Positions 35,505-46,400 of a stretch of DNA of 64,000 bases are shown one piece after another. Location of the stretch: the NCBI RefSeq assembly GCF_005222705.1, contig NZ_STGF01000003.1, positions 62,001-126,000 of the forward strand, written 5' to 3'. This DNA comes from Paenibacillus sp. SY21-1. Lineage in GTDB: Bacteria > Bacillota > Bacilli > Paenibacillales > Paenibacillaceae. Position 1 is the stretch's first letter, and every line of letters begins with the position of its first letter. Below the pieces are notes generated by a model. The model was not told the DNA's origin. It was given only the letters and a program-made list of their open reading frames with translations, and did no database searches. The position numbers and the translations under genes were made by a program.

Positions 35505-37142
35505 TCACTCTTCTTCCGCTTGCGCATTTCCTGGCGTCTCGTATTTGCCGCGAAACTCGGTTGGCGTCAGCCCCGTATGCTTTTTGAACAGCTCGCTGAA
35601 ATACGGACGGTCCCGGTAGCCGAGCTCGAACGTAATGTCCTGCACCTGCATGCCCTCCAGCAGCAGACGCTTCGCCTTGTCCATTCGCGCGGACGTCACA
35701 TATTGCATGAACGTCATCCCCGTCTCCTTCTTGAACTGATTCGAGAAATAGCTTGGGCTTAAATGGACGATGCCCGCACACTCCTGAATGGTCAGCTCCT
35801 TGCCGAGATTGGCCCGCATATACGTAAGCGCCTGCTGGATCAGCTGGCCCACGTCGTTGCGCTGACGCTTCTGCAGCCAATCGCAGCCCGTCAGCGCCAG
35901 CTCCGAGACGGCAGCCTGAAGCGCATCGGTCGTCACAAACCTTCCGTTCTTGATTGCAGCAAGCTGCTCGTCCAGCCATTTGCGCTGCTGCGGGTCCGCC
36001 TTTTCAACGATAATTCTGAACATGGAAAAGGCCAATCCATAGAACAGGTTAACGGTCATTTCAGGGTCCGGCGGCGCGGGATAACGCAAGCATTCCTCGA
36101 AAATGGCGTCGAGCAGCCGCTTCGTCCCCTCCCGGTTGCCCGACCTCAAGCAATAGAGCAGCTCGGTCTCTTTGTCCGCCGAATAACCCGCAGACAGCCT
36201 GCCCTGCCGCTCGATATCCTGATAAGCGATAATGCTGCCGCTCCCCGAATAGAACTGATAGCTGAGCGCCGTTTTCGCCTGCTGGTAGGACAAACCGATT
36301 TCAGCGATGCCGGTCGCCGGTCCACCGACCCCTATCGATATTTCCCTCTTGGCGAATTGCTTGACGTTGTCGCGGCAAGACTCGGCAAGCGCCAGGACAT
36401 CGAGATGCTCGCCCGGGTTCAGCACGATGACGAACCGGCCCAGATGCTCCCGAAAGACGATGCCCTTCGCTTCCTTCTTCACTGTCTCCTCGAGAATATT
36501 CTGCACGGCGAAGCGGCCCAGCTCGATCTCGCGAACCGGCATCTGGGCGTTTTCGTTCATAAGCTCCTCAATCTGCACCGCCAAAGCCACAAAGGCGCTT
36601 GTCCCCATATCGATGCCGAGAAAATCCCATTTGTCGCTCGCCCGCTCCGGCAGTTCCTCATGTCTGATCAGCAGCCGGAAATATTCCTGCCTAAGGGAAG
36701 GCAGGCTTTCGCGCAGCTTGCGTTCAAGCTCCAGCCTGTCCAGCCGCTCCACGTTTTCCGACTCGATCTTCGCTTTGGCGCGCAGGACGGTTTCCACCAC
36801 CTGCTCGGTCGTAAAGGGCTTGAGCAAGTAATCGAACGCTCCCAATCTAACCGATTCCTGCGCATAGGCAAAATCCGAATAACCGCTGAAAAAAATAACC
36901 TTTACGGCTTGCGTCCCGCTCTCCTTCAGCTCGCGCACCATATCGATGCCGCTGCTCATCGGCATCCGAATATCGGTCAGCACGATGTCCGGCTTTACAT
37001 CCTGGATCAAGGCAAGCCCTTCCTTGCCGTTGGATGCGGTTCCCGCAATCGAAATGCCGTAATCGGACCAGGGTATCCGCTTCGAGATTCCGTCCACTAC
37101 CGTTTTTACGTCATCGATAATGCACATGGTGATTTCCTTCAT
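35505..37142 (-). CDS. YesN-type response regulator (receiver plus AraC helix-turn-helix)
   Basis: A 545-residue regulator: receiver domain (1-125) with phospho-acceptor Asp in IVLTDIRMPMSSG and Lys in DYLLKPFTTEQ, a middle region of about 290 residues, and a C-terminal AraC double helix-turn-helix (about 430-535; CAGIVHLSPSYFSNQFKKET, ITFELGYRDRPYFSELFKKH). Overlaps the sensor kinase gene by four bases (ATGA). YesN regulators usually activate the neighbouring sugar transporter and catabolic genes, so this should control the operon it sits in. Confidence 0.93.
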   Translation of the reverse strand: MKEITMCIIDDVKTVVDGISKRIPWSDYGISIAGTASNGKEGLALIQDVKPDIVLTDIRMPMSSGIDMVRELKESGTQAVKVIFFSGYSDFAYAQESVRLGAFDYLLKPFTTEQVVETVLRAKAKIESENVERLDRLELERKLRESLPSLRQEYFRLLIRHEELPERASDKWDFLGIDMGTSAFVALAVQIEELMNENAQMPVREIELGRFAVQNILEETVKKEAKGIVFREHLGRFVIVLNPGEHLDVLALAESCRDNVKQFAKREISIGVGGPATGIAEIGLSYQQAKTALSYQFYSGSGSIIAYQDIERQGRLSAGYSADKETELLYCLRSGNREGTKRLLDAIFEECLRYPAPPDPEMTVNLFYGLAFSMFRIIVEKADPQQRKWLDEQLAAIKNGRFVTTDALQAAVSELALTGCDWLQKRQRNDVGQLIQQALTYMRANLGKELTIQECAGIVHLSPSYFSNQFKKETGMTFMQYVTSARMDKAKRLLLEGMQVQDITFELGYRDRPYFSELFKKHTGLTPTEFRGKYETPGNAQAEEE

Positions 37143-38905
37143 CCGCCATTCGCCTCCTGCATAGGTATAGTTAACGTTACCGTCGTTTGCACGCCCGGCT
37201 CGCTATCGAATTTGATCGATGCCTTGTAGCCGTAATAAAGCTCCAGACGCGCCTGTATGTTGGACAAGGCATAGCTCGTCTTCTGCTGGTCGGCGCCGCT
37301 CAGCACCCGCTCCACCTGCTGCGAGTCCATGCCGATGCCGTTGTCCCGCACGACAAGGGTCAGCATGCCGTGTTCGGCCGCGGCATTAATTTCAATGCGG
37401 CCCTGACGGGACAGCTCCTGAAAGCCATGCAAGATCGCGTTTTCCACAAGCGGCTGCAGCAAAATCTTCAATACAGGCAGCTCAAGCAGCCGCTCGTCCG
37501 CCGTCACCTGATAATCAAAGAGCTCCGGGTAACACATCATTTGCAGCTTCATATATTGCGTGACATGCTCAAGCTCCTGGCGCAGCGTCGTAATTTCCTG
37601 GCCGTTGTTGAGACCGAGCCGGAACAGCAGCGACAGCGATACGATCATGCCGCTGACGGCCTGCTGCTCCTCCATCTCGCTTTTCCAATAAATCGTATTC
37701 AGCGTGTTGTAGAGAAAGTGGGGATCGATTTGGGCCTGAAGCGCCTTGATCTCCGATTTCCTTTTTTCCTGCTCCGATTCCTTGACCTCGGCAATCAGCT
37801 CGTTGATCTGCTGCAGCATCCGGTTGAACTTATGCCCGACCTGGCTGATCTCGTCCTCAAACACGCTTTCGAAGCGGACGTCCAGATGATTCTGTTCAAC
37901 CTTGAACATCAAGTTCCGCAGCTTAAAGAGCGGCTTGAGCAGCAGCTCCGACAGCATGCTCGACATTATGAGCGCCAGCAGCACGCAAGCGCCCATAATC
38001 GTCAGAATCGTCCAGCGCATGCGCGTGACGGGAGCCAGCAGCTCCGCCTTGGACTGGTAGCCGATCAGCACCCATTCCGGGTTCATGCCAAGCGATACGA
38101 AATTGACGAGAAACGTCCCGCCTTCCTCTGTCTTGTATTCCAGATGTCCGCTTGCGCTGGAGCCGATTTTGTCAAAGATAAGCTCCTCTGTCCTCTCGGG
38201 TATGGACACTGACGAGAATACCGGCTGATTGGAGCGGTTCACGACCATTTGCCTGAGCCTGCCCTCCATTAAATGCGCCTGAAGCAGATCAAGCAAGTGG
38301 TCCTCGCGAATATTGACGATGACGTACACATCCTCAAGCTTCGTATCGAACAGCGGCTTCATGACAAACGACACGACCGGATACGGCCTGCTGAACAGCT
38401 CATCCGCATGTCCCTCCACCCACATGGTGCCCCAGGGCGTATCGTTTTCGACAATTTGTCGATAGATTTCCGTATCTGTCGTTCGTGTAGCCAGATTTCG
38501 CTTGACCTCCGTCGGATAAAAGTCGCCAATCGGCGTAGACACCAGCACCGAGTCAATCGATTGCTCGGTAAGCATAAGCTGGGCAAACGGCGTTTGCAAC
38601 TGGGAAAGACGGTTATAATAATCCACGCGGTTGCCCGCCTGCACATCGCGGAGCGCCCGCTGGAAAGGCTCGCCCATCATTAATGTAGAGATGGATACGA
38701 CAATGTTCCGCAGTCGTTCGTCGAACACCTGAGCCGTCTTGTTCAGCGTATCCTGACTTGTCTGCGTCGCCTGAGACTCCATTTCACGAGAAAAAAACAC
38801 GGAAACATAAGTTCCCGTGGCGGATATACATACGACGGTCAGCAGCACAAACGAAACCCATAGCCGTCTTTTGAGCGACATTTTTCTGAATATGCGTTTC
38901 ATCAT
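37139..38905 (-). CDS. YesM-type sensor histidine kinase
   Basis: A 588-residue kinase of the LytS/YesM class. Transmembrane segments at about 13-35 and 300-322 flank a long extracellular sensor domain, followed by HAMP, the His_kinase motif DPHFLYNTLNTIYWKSEM and an ATPase domain with VRDNGIGMD. It starts 28 bases after the MalG-like permease gene. The sensor may respond directly to a sugar or through the binding lipoprotein. It is coupled to YesN by overlap. Confidence 0.93.
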   Translation of the reverse strand: MMKRIFRKMSLKRRLWVSFVLLTVVCISATGTYVSVFFSREMESQATQTSQDTLNKTAQVFDERLRNIVVSISTLMMGEPFQRALRDVQAGNRVDYYNRLSQLQTPFAQLMLTEQSIDSVLVSTPIGDFYPTEVKRNLATRTTDTEIYRQIVENDTPWGTMWVEGHADELFSRPYPVVSFVMKPLFDTKLEDVYVIVNIREDHLLDLLQAHLMEGRLRQMVVNRSNQPVFSSVSIPERTEELIFDKIGSSASGHLEYKTEEGGTFLVNFVSLGMNPEWVLIGYQSKAELLAPVTRMRWTILTIMGACVLLALIMSSMLSELLLKPLFKLRNLMFKVEQNHLDVRFESVFEDEISQVGHKFNRMLQQINELIAEVKESEQEKRKSEIKALQAQIDPHFLYNTLNTIYWKSEMEEQQAVSGMIVSLSLLFRLGLNNGQEITTLRQELEHVTQYMKLQMMCYPELFDYQVTADERLLELPVLKILLQPLVENAILHGFQELSRQGRIEINAAAEHGMLTLVVRDNGIGMDSQQVERVLSGADQQKTSYALSNIQARLELYYGYKASIKFDSEPGVQTTVTLTIPMQEANGG

Positions 38906-38933
38906 GGTGACATCGCCTCATTTTTATAATAGC

Positions 38934-39770
38934 TTAGCCCTTGACCGAGCCGGCCGTAACTTGCATAAAGGAACGATTCGCGAATATATAGACGATCAAT
39001 AATGGCAGAATAGAGATACAAGCTCCTGCGAGCATCATCTGGTTTTCCACCGCTGCGCCTGCACCGTACCTCAGATTGGCCAGACCGACAGGCAGCGTCT
39101 GCAAATCAGGGCGCGACAGCGAGAATACGAGCGGCAGAATGTACTCGTTCCACGCGCCGCGGAAGGTGAAGAGCGCGACGACTGCCAGCGCCGGACGAAG
39201 GAGCGGCAGGATAATGCGCCAGAAGATCGAGTAGAAATTGCAGCCGTCTATTAGCGCCGCTTCATCCAGGTCCTTGGGAATGCTGCGGAAAAATCCGATG
39301 ACCATAAAGAAGGCTGTGGCATGCGCGCTGATTAGAATGATTATGACAGCCCACAGCGACTTGTGCAATCCAATTGAAACCATCAAATCGAACTGCGGAC
39401 GAAGCACGACCGCGCCGATGGAAATAAACAGCGTGAACGACTGCAGGAAGATAAAAAACTTTTTGCCCTTGAAATTGACCCGGTCGACCGCGTAAGCGGC
39501 CATAGCCGATACGAGCAGCGTTCCGATCGTCACGAAGATGGATACAAACAAGCTGTTAAATGTATAGCTCGAGAAATCGGCCTGGTTCCAAGCCTTCAGA
39601 TAGTTTTCAAATTGCCAGGACTGCGGGAAAAATGTAGCCCCCGTTGTCAGCTCCAGGTTTGTTTTGAACGAGCCGAGAATCGCTACAACGATCGGGAAGA
39701 GCATAAGAATAGCGGTAACGATCAGCAGCAGCCAGACCGGGACCCGCGCGATTACTTTTTTGATGGCCAT
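38934..39770 (-). CDS. CUT1 ABC transporter permease, MalG-like
   Basis: A 278-residue permease with six predicted membrane segments and the EAA loop LDEAALIDGCNFYSIFWRII near residue 175. It pairs with the MalF-like protein encoded 15 bases upstream; GAGGAGGG precedes the ATG. Together with the lipoprotein at 33956-35365 it forms the uptake system of the lyase operon. No ATPase is encoded here, so a shared MsmX-type ATPase is assumed. Confidence 0.92.
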   Translation of the reverse strand: MAIKKVIARVPVWLLLIVTAILMLFPIVVAILGSFKTNLELTTGATFFPQSWQFENYLKAWNQADFSSYTFNSLFVSIFVTIGTLLVSAMAAYAVDRVNFKGKKFFIFLQSFTLFISIGAVVLRPQFDLMVSIGLHKSLWAVIIILISAHATAFFMVIGFFRSIPKDLDEAALIDGCNFYSIFWRIILPLLRPALAVVALFTFRGAWNEYILPLVFSLSRPDLQTLPVGLANLRYGAGAAVENQMMLAGACISILPLLIVYIFANRSFMQVTAGSVKG

Positions 39771-39785
39771 GTCGGTTCCCTCCTC

Positions 39786-40676
39786 TTAATAGATACTGCT
39801 TAGCTTTTTGGACATCCAGAAGTACAGCCATGTAATCAAGCCGACGATAATCGCCGTTGTGAAGCCGACCGCGCTACCGTAGCCGATATTTTGCACGGAC
39901 GTGCCGGTTGTGGTAAGCGGGAAGAACAGCTTGTACAGGTACAGGTACATAACCTCTGTTTTGCCGAAAGGGCCGCCTTCCGTAAGAACCATAATGCTCT
40001 CATAGCCTTTAAGCGACGTTGTCAGCGCCAGCATGACAATCATTTGCAGCACCGGTCCAAGCATCGGAATGGTAATGTACCACATTCTCTGCGCCGGGTT
40101 GACGCCGTCAAGCGAAGCCGCCTCGTACACATCTTCCGGAATGCCCTGCAAGCCGGCGATAAACAAAAGCATATAGTTGCCGACCGCGCCCCATACCGCG
40201 ATAATGACGATCGTCAGCATGGCGTTAGCCGCGCCGAGCCAATCTACGGGAGCCGAGACGAGACCAAGCTTCATCAGGTACTGATTAATAATGCCGTTAT
40301 ACGAGTTGAAAATAATATAGAATACGATCGACATGACGGATGCGCTGAAAATGGTCGGCAGGAAGAAAACCGCCCTGAACAAATGTTTGCCGCGCAGCTT
40401 GCGGTTGAGAATAACCGCGAGAATCAGCGATAGCGGCAAGGTAATAATTAGTTTGCCACCCGCATAGACAAATGTATTCACAACGGATTGCCAGAATTCG
40501 GCGTCCCTTGCGATTCGGCTGAAGTTATCCAGTCCGATGAATCTCATTTCGCCAAAGCCCTGGTAGTCGTAAAACATATATCGAAGCGCCCAAACCACCG
40601 GATAAATTCCTAGCGCCATCGTCAGAAAAAAGCTTGGAAAGCTGAAAATATATGCGCCGAGCCGACTTTTATGCAT
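39786..40676 (-). CDS. CUT1 ABC transporter permease, MalF/LplB-like
   Basis: A 296-residue permease with six membrane segments and the EAA loop VYEAASLDGVNPAQRMWYIT. It is the first gene of the operon that continues with the MalG-like permease, YesM, YesN, binding lipoprotein, heparinase-type lyase and cupin. GAGGAGATG precedes the ATG. The promoter should lie in the 200 bases shared with the divergent aldehyde dehydrogenase gene; no clear box was found there. Confidence 0.92.
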   Translation of the reverse strand: MHKSRLGAYIFSFPSFFLTMALGIYPVVWALRYMFYDYQGFGEMRFIGLDNFSRIARDAEFWQSVVNTFVYAGGKLIITLPLSLILAVILNRKLRGKHLFRAVFFLPTIFSASVMSIVFYIIFNSYNGIINQYLMKLGLVSAPVDWLGAANAMLTIVIIAVWGAVGNYMLLFIAGLQGIPEDVYEAASLDGVNPAQRMWYITIPMLGPVLQMIVMLALTTSLKGYESIMVLTEGGPFGKTEVMYLYLYKLFFPLTTTGTSVQNIGYGSAVGFTTAIIVGLITWLYFWMSKKLSSIY

Positions 40677-40879
40677 GCCATCATCTCCTCTTGTTTCGTA
40701 ACCTTATTGTAAGGGAGCGCACGGAGCATACGGGATAGGTCAAACAATGATGCAGGGGGGTCGAAACGACTATTGTCGGCAGCCTCGCCGCCTGGCAGCT
40801 GACGCAGGCAAACTGGGCGATAGTGGAAACGGAAGGTACAGGGTGTTAAACTGTTCTTAATGACAGAGGGGGGACAAAT

Positions 40880-42280
40880 GTGAACGAGCAAGAGGCACAA
40901 CAGCTTGAGGACATTCAGGCGAAGCTGCAAAGCCATAGGCTTTTTTTTGAGACGGGACAGACGCGGGAGCTTGCCTTCCGAACGGATCAGCTGCGACGTC
41001 TGAGACAGACGATTCTGTCATACAAGCAGCAGATCGTCGAAGCTTTGCACCAGGACCTGCGGAAAAGCGAATCGGAAACCTACTTGACCGAAATGATTAT
41101 CGTCATCCGCAGCATCGACTATACGATCAGGCATTTGCGCAAGTGGATGAAGCCGCAGAAAATGCGCACGCCGCTGCCGCTGCTTCCATCCTCCAGCTTT
41201 ATACGCAACGAGCCTTACGGCACTGTTCTAATTATCGGACCGTTCAATTACCCGTTTCAACTTGTCATTGAGCCGTTGATTGGAGCAATCGCCGCCGGAA
41301 ATTGCGCCATCATCAAGCCTTCCGAAAGCACGCCGCACATATCCGCATTAATCAAGCGGTTAATTGAAGAAACGTTCGAGCCGGGCTTCGTAAGCGCGAT
41401 TGAAGGGGATAGGGAAACGACGTCAACGCTTATCCACGCTCCGGTCGATTATATTTTTTTCACGGGCAGTACGGGCGTCGGCAAAATTATTATGGAAGCG
41501 GCCGCGAAACGCCTCGTTCCCGTTACGCTGGAGCTTGGCGGCAAAAGCCCGACCATCGTCGACGAGACGGCCAAGCTGGACATTGCGGCCAAACGGATCG
41601 TCTGGGGCAAGCTGATCAATACCGGACAGACCTGTATCGCTCCGGACTATTTGCTTGTACATAACTCGGTCAAGCAAGAGCTTATCGCCAAAATGAAAGA
41701 AGCCATTCGCGCATTTTACGGAGAAAATCCGCAAACGACGCCGGATTACGGACGAATCGTCAACGAGCGGCAATTCGACCGCTTGGCGGCAATCGTGGAA
41801 GCCGATCGCAGCTGTGTCGTTCATGGCGGCAAGCTTGACCGGAACGATCTATACATAGAACCTACCCTGCTCGACAACATCAACCTCCAGCATGCCTCCA
41901 TGCAGGAAGAGCTGTTCGGCCCGCTGCTGCCGATTATCGGGTACAACAGCCTTGACGAAGCGGTGCGAATCATCGAAGCTCATCCCAAGCCGCTGGCGCT
42001 CTATCTGTTTACGGAAAATCCGGACACGGAACGGCGAATCATCGGCCAAATCCCGTTCGGGGGAGGCTGTGTGAACGACACGATTATGCACGTCGCCAAC
42101 CATCACCTTCCATTCGGGGGCGTAGGCTCGTCAGGCATGGGCGCTTACCACGGTAAACACAGCTTCTCTTTGTTCTCGCATCAGAAAACGATCGTCAAAA
42201 AAAGCACGCGCATCGAGCTTGGTCTGGCCTTTCCCCCTTACGGGAACAAGCTGGAGCGGATAAAAAAGTTCCTCAAATAG
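40880..42280 (+). CDS. Aldehyde dehydrogenase, class 3 type (YwdH-like)
   Basis: A 466-residue NAD(P)-dependent aldehyde dehydrogenase of the short fatty/aromatic aldehyde group. Visible: cofactor/transition segment IIGPFNYPFQL, FFTGSTGVGK, catalytic Glu in LELGGKSP and catalytic Cys in NTGQTCIAPDY, and the C-terminal LPFGGVGSSGMGAYHGK. A GTG start is read after GAGGGGGG; the ATG two bases earlier is followed directly by a stop in its frame. It is monocistronic with a strong terminator. The substrate is unknown. Confidence 0.9.
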   Translation: MNEQEAQQLEDIQAKLQSHRLFFETGQTRELAFRTDQLRRLRQTILSYKQQIVEALHQDLRKSESETYLTEMIIVIRSIDYTIRHLRKWMKPQKMRTPLPLLPSSSFIRNEPYGTVLIIGPFNYPFQLVIEPLIGAIAAGNCAIIKPSESTPHISALIKRLIEETFEPGFVSAIEGDRETTSTLIHAPVDYIFFTGSTGVGKIIMEAAAKRLVPVTLELGGKSPTIVDETAKLDIAAKRIVWGKLINTGQTCIAPDYLLVHNSVKQELIAKMKEAIRAFYGENPQTTPDYGRIVNERQFDRLAAIVEADRSCVVHGGKLDRNDLYIEPTLLDNINLQHASMQEELFGPLLPIIGYNSLDEAVRIIEAHPKPLALYLFTENPDTERRIIGQIPFGGGCVNDTIMHVANHHLPFGGVGSSGMGAYHGKHSFSLFSHQKTIVKKSTRIELGLAFPPYGNKLERIKKFLK

Positions 42281-42322
42281 GAATCGCCGCCTCCACTCGC
42301 CCTTGCCAAGGCCTACGCGCAC

Positions 42323-42358
42323 AGGAAGCCCCCGCACGAAATCGAGCGGGGGCTTCCT
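42323..42358. terminator. Bidirectional terminator between the aldehyde dehydrogenase gene and uppP
   Basis: AGGAAGCCCCCGC (42323-42335) pairs perfectly with GCGGGGGCTTCCT (42346-42358) across a ten-base loop. It lies between two convergent genes and can serve both, although neither side has a long T-run. Confidence 0.75.
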
Positions 42359-42391
42359 TGTGAGCTTGCCAGTGCAGCCTGCTCCGGCCGC

Positions 42392-43207
42392 CTACAAAAA
42401 GATAAGCAGCAGAATGCCGGCTACAAAGCAGTAATAAGCAAAATAGCCCAAATTGCCTTTGGCCATCATGCCCATAAACCATTTCATCGCAAAATAAGTG
42501 ACTATCAGCGTAGCCATAAAGGCAAGCACGTAGGGAACCAGCATGCCGTTGCCTATTCCCGCCGCGATATCGCCCGCTCCAAGCACAATCCCTCCAAGGC
42601 TTACGGGAATGTACAGCATAAAGGAGAACTTCAGAGCGGTATCCTGCTTCATGCCGACCGCAATCGAGGCGATTACGGTTGAGCCCGAGCGGCTAATGCC
42701 CGGAATAAGCGCTACCGCCTGGGCCAAGCCGACGATGAGCGCATCCTTGAAGCTTAAATCACCGTCCCGCTTTTTCCCCCGCAAATTGCGGATGAGCCAT
42801 AAAGCAACCCCTGTCGCAAGCAGCGCGATCGCCACCGTCTTGATATGCGAGAAATAGCTTTCGATCTGATCCTTGAACAACGCTCCAATAATACCTGCCG
42901 GAATGGTGCCGACGACGATATACATCGCGAACATAAAATCCTTTTTGTAGCGTTCTTCCCTTGTGCCTATGAAACGAAGCGTATGTACGATGAGACGAAT
43001 GATTTCTTGCCGGTAAATAAAACAAATTGCAATCAAAGACGCCGTATTGGTCAAAATTTCAAACGTGAGCCCTTGCTGCTCCAGTCCCATCAGCCTCTGC
43101 GCGATAATGACATGCCCGCTGGACGATACCGGAATCGGCTCGGTCACGCCTTGTACAATGCCCAGCAGCGTATACTTCAGCCACAGCAGCCATTGCTCCA
43201 TCTCCAT
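42392..43207 (-). CDS. uppP: Undecaprenyl-diphosphatase (BacA/UppP)
   Basis: A 271-residue integral membrane phosphatase that recycles undecaprenyl diphosphate for cell-wall synthesis and confers bacitracin tolerance. The two conserved motifs are GVTEPIPVSSSGH near the N-terminus (usual form TEFLPVSSSGH) and ALIPGISRSGSTV in the second half; eight hydrophobic segments surround them. GAGGAG favours the ATG at 43207 or the one two codons later over the GTG at 43210. It is a single gene between two terminators. Confidence 0.93.
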   Translation of the reverse strand: MEMEQWLLWLKYTLLGIVQGVTEPIPVSSSGHVIIAQRLMGLEQQGLTFEILTNTASLIAICFIYRQEIIRLIVHTLRFIGTREERYKKDFMFAMYIVVGTIPAGIIGALFKDQIESYFSHIKTVAIALLATGVALWLIRNLRGKKRDGDLSFKDALIVGLAQAVALIPGISRSGSTVIASIAVGMKQDTALKFSFMLYIPVSLGGIVLGAGDIAAGIGNGMLVPYVLAFMATLIVTYFAMKWFMGMMAKGNLGYFAYYCFVAGILLLIFL

Positions 43208-43329
43208 CACTCTCCTCGTTCTCTATCTCTTTCATATTTCTCGCAAGACGCCTGCCCGGCCCGTGGCGCAGTCCAATAAAAGACGATAGACGGGCAAGGA
43301 AGGTTACGCCTCTTGCTCTATGGTATACG

Positions 43330-43374
43330 AAAAGACTCCTTCCGCCAATCCGCCGACTGGAGAAGGAGTCTTTT
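43330..43374. terminator. Bidirectional terminator after the M28-M14 peptidase gene
   Basis: AAAAGACTCCTTC (43330-43342) pairs perfectly with GAAGGAGTCTTTT (43362-43374). It ends the peptidase transcript on the minus strand about 50 bases after the stop; T residues follow in both directions. Confidence 0.85.
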
Positions 43375-43422
43375 TGATTCAATAGACAGGGGTTTTAAGT
43401 CCGATTCTAAGCAAGCCTTGGC

Positions 43423-46400
43423 TTAGACCTGAACAAGCGCCTCCTGCTTGGCTTCGATAAGAGCCAGCATCTTGAAGATGATGACCGCCGCTTGCGCTCG
43501 GCTTGCATCGCCTTTTGGCGCAAACGTGCTGGAAGTCATGCCGTTAATAATGCCTTCCTGCGTCAGAAGGGCGATGGCTTCCTTCGCGTAAGCCGCCATG
43601 CTGCCTTGATCCTTGAATTTGCCTAATACCGCTTCGGAATCGTCGACAGTAACCTCTGTGGCAAGCTTGAGCGCTCTCGCCGCCATAATGGCCATTTCCT
43701 CGCGTGTAATCGGCTTGTTCGGATCAAATTTGTTATTGCCTGTGCCTTGTACAATTCCGGCCTCCACGCCAATCGCTACAGCGTCATAGTACCATGCCGT
43801 GGCAGGCACATCGCTGAACGATGCTGCGGCTCCGGACTTGTCGAGATTGCTGGCCCGAATCAGCATGGCCAGGAATTGCGCCCTTGTCACTTGCGCGTTA
43901 GGGGCGAATTCTTCTTTGCTTAATCCCGCGATAATTCCCTTGGAAGCAAGCGATTCAATCGCATCGCCCGCCCAGCCAGCTACCGGTCCAAGGTCCTTGA
44001 ACTCGACCGGAATTGGAGCCGGAGTTGCGGAGGACGTCGGTTCCGGGCTAGCCGTCGGTGTCGGCGACGCGGTTGGCGTTGGCGTCGGCGTTGCTACCGG
44101 ACCGGTTCCTGTACCGCTTCCCGGCGTTGAAGTAGGCGTCGGTTCCGGACTTGTCGTCGGCGTCGGCGTTGGCGTTACTACCTCTCCGTCGTCCATCTGA
44201 TCCGGATCGGCCGCCTCCGTAGCGGAATAGATCGCATTGGCGAGCAAACGATACTGGAATTGCGTATGAGCGCGATTCACCAGATCGTTGGAGAATATCG
44301 TGATATCCAGATCGTTCTGCTTATACTCGAAAGCCATGATTTGACCTTTGGCGCTGTCATGCGACGGCCACCAGCCGGCTTTAAAGAAGTCGCTCGCTCC
44401 GCTGATTTTGGCAATAACGTTTGCCCCGGAAGGAACGGTGGTGATCCATGAGCCGGATACGGTATATACCCATTCTTCCTTCTCATAAGGAGCGGTAATC
44501 AGGCTGTTCTGCGATAGAACGGCTTTATACACGCCCTCGTGATTGCTTCTCGTTGTTGCGAAGTTAAAGCCTGTTACGATATTGCCATTTTTGAAGGTGT
44601 TCATTGCCGCTCTGCCGAAGCCGATGTACGGCTTGCCGCCTCTAATCTGATCGGCATTAAACGTATTAACAAGGATGCCGGCGTCGGCCGCAACCGTAGT
44701 GACCTCAAAGCCCAAATCCTTGAGCACGAATGAAGGCACTCCGCTTGCCGCGAGCAGCTCGGATTTCAGCAGCTTGCCTTCCTTGCTGCCGTCCTTTTCA
44801 TATGGAACGACGTCCAAATAATATTTGCCCGAGATGGTAGCCAGATTGGCTTTGGAAACGAGGAAGTCGCCCATCTCGTAGCCTTCTCCGCCGCCGCTCA
44901 GCAGCGTTACCGCTTTTTTGGCTTTCAACAGCTCGTTGACTGCCTTAATTGCGTCGTTGTTCGTATTTTTGATGACATAGTAAGGCGCGTTGGCCGTGAC
45001 AACCGTCATGCTCGGAATAACCGCTGCCGTAACCGGATCGGTTTTTCCAGCAAAAGCATTGGCCACTCTTACCGGAATGCTGTCAAAGCCTCTTGTGTAA
45101 GGGAAGCTTTGAATAATATCCGCGTACATATCCGAGAAATCCGAAACGTCAATGCCGTCGTACAGCACGAGATTCGCGTAGCCGCGCTTGGCCTGATGCA
45201 TATTGACAACATAAGTGCCGATCGGATAGGTAACGCCTTTCACCGTAACGGCCGACTTGCTCTGCTCGACCTTTACGCCATTGCTCAGCAAATACTTCAC
45301 CATTTTGGCGGCTTCAAGCGGGTTCTTTTGCAAATCCTTGCTCATTGGAAGCACATAGTACTCAGGGAAGAAGTTCAGCTCTTCGCCGCGAGGACGACCA
45401 ATCGCCTTATTCTCGGCATTGACCAAATACTTGTCGACCGAATAGCTGTCGATGCCTTGAACGCCGCGTTTGTACACTTCAAGCTGGTTCAAAAACAGCT
45501 TCTGCTTGTTGTCGATGACATACTTGGTTGCAGCAATGCTCGCAAAGAACAAAGCCTGCGTCGAATCCTCATTCAGCTCCGGAATTTCCAGCGTGTGTCC
45601 GAGCGCGCCATGGTGCATGGCGTATACGGCCGTGTAAGCAGGGGAAGCGTCATCCCATCCGCTCGTGTAGCCTTTGGATACGTAAGTCGGATCAGCCGCT
45701 TCTTTCTGGTGCTCGACATAAGGAATATGGTAGTAGTCGTATTTCGTATTCGCAATGCCCGCCTCGCCCATCGCTGTAGCCTGTTCAACCATGCTGTCGA
45801 TCAACAGGTCAAACTCGTGGTTCGGATCATGCGGCGGTGTACAAGGCTCAATCAAAAAGCTGTTTACAAAGCCGTGCATATCCAGGAAGGAAAGCGGCGA
45901 CCATTTGGAAATCTCAGCCGTTACGGCTTGCGTTTCCGGTTGGGTCTGATACGAATTGTCACGATTCAAGTCAAAGCCGTTTGCATTGGCGCGTGTGTTC
46001 ATCACTCGGCCGTCAGGGTTTTCCGTAAAGTTCAGCAGGAAAATGGCATTATCCAGCGCGGCGTCCATATTCAGCGTTACCGCAGGCACCGCTCCATCCT
46101 TGCTGATTTTGTACTCTACGTTTTCCTTGGTGACCATCGTTTCAAAAAAGTTCAAAATGACGTCGATGCCCGGCGCCTCATCCGGATGAATGTTGTTCAG
46201 CCAAATCGGCACCTTGTAGTCTGTGAACGTTCCGTTCTTGATTCTGGTCTGCAGGCTAGCCGGATTATTCATCATCAGCGGCAGCGTTTCATTAACATAC
46301 TTGTCGACCGAGGCTTTATCCTTGGCCAGAATGGTAAAGTAAATATCGCGGCCTTGAACCGACTTGCCAATTACGCGGTTATCGACGTAACGGCCGTTTT

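Noticed and set aside
35763..37229. 488-codon open frame on the plus strand
   Set aside because: Mirror frame of the YesN gene; no ribosome binding site or domain.
44040..44180. Possible CRISPR-like or intergenic tandem repeat
   Set aside because: The repeat is in frame and codes for the Pro-Thr linker of the peptidase; there are no spacers.
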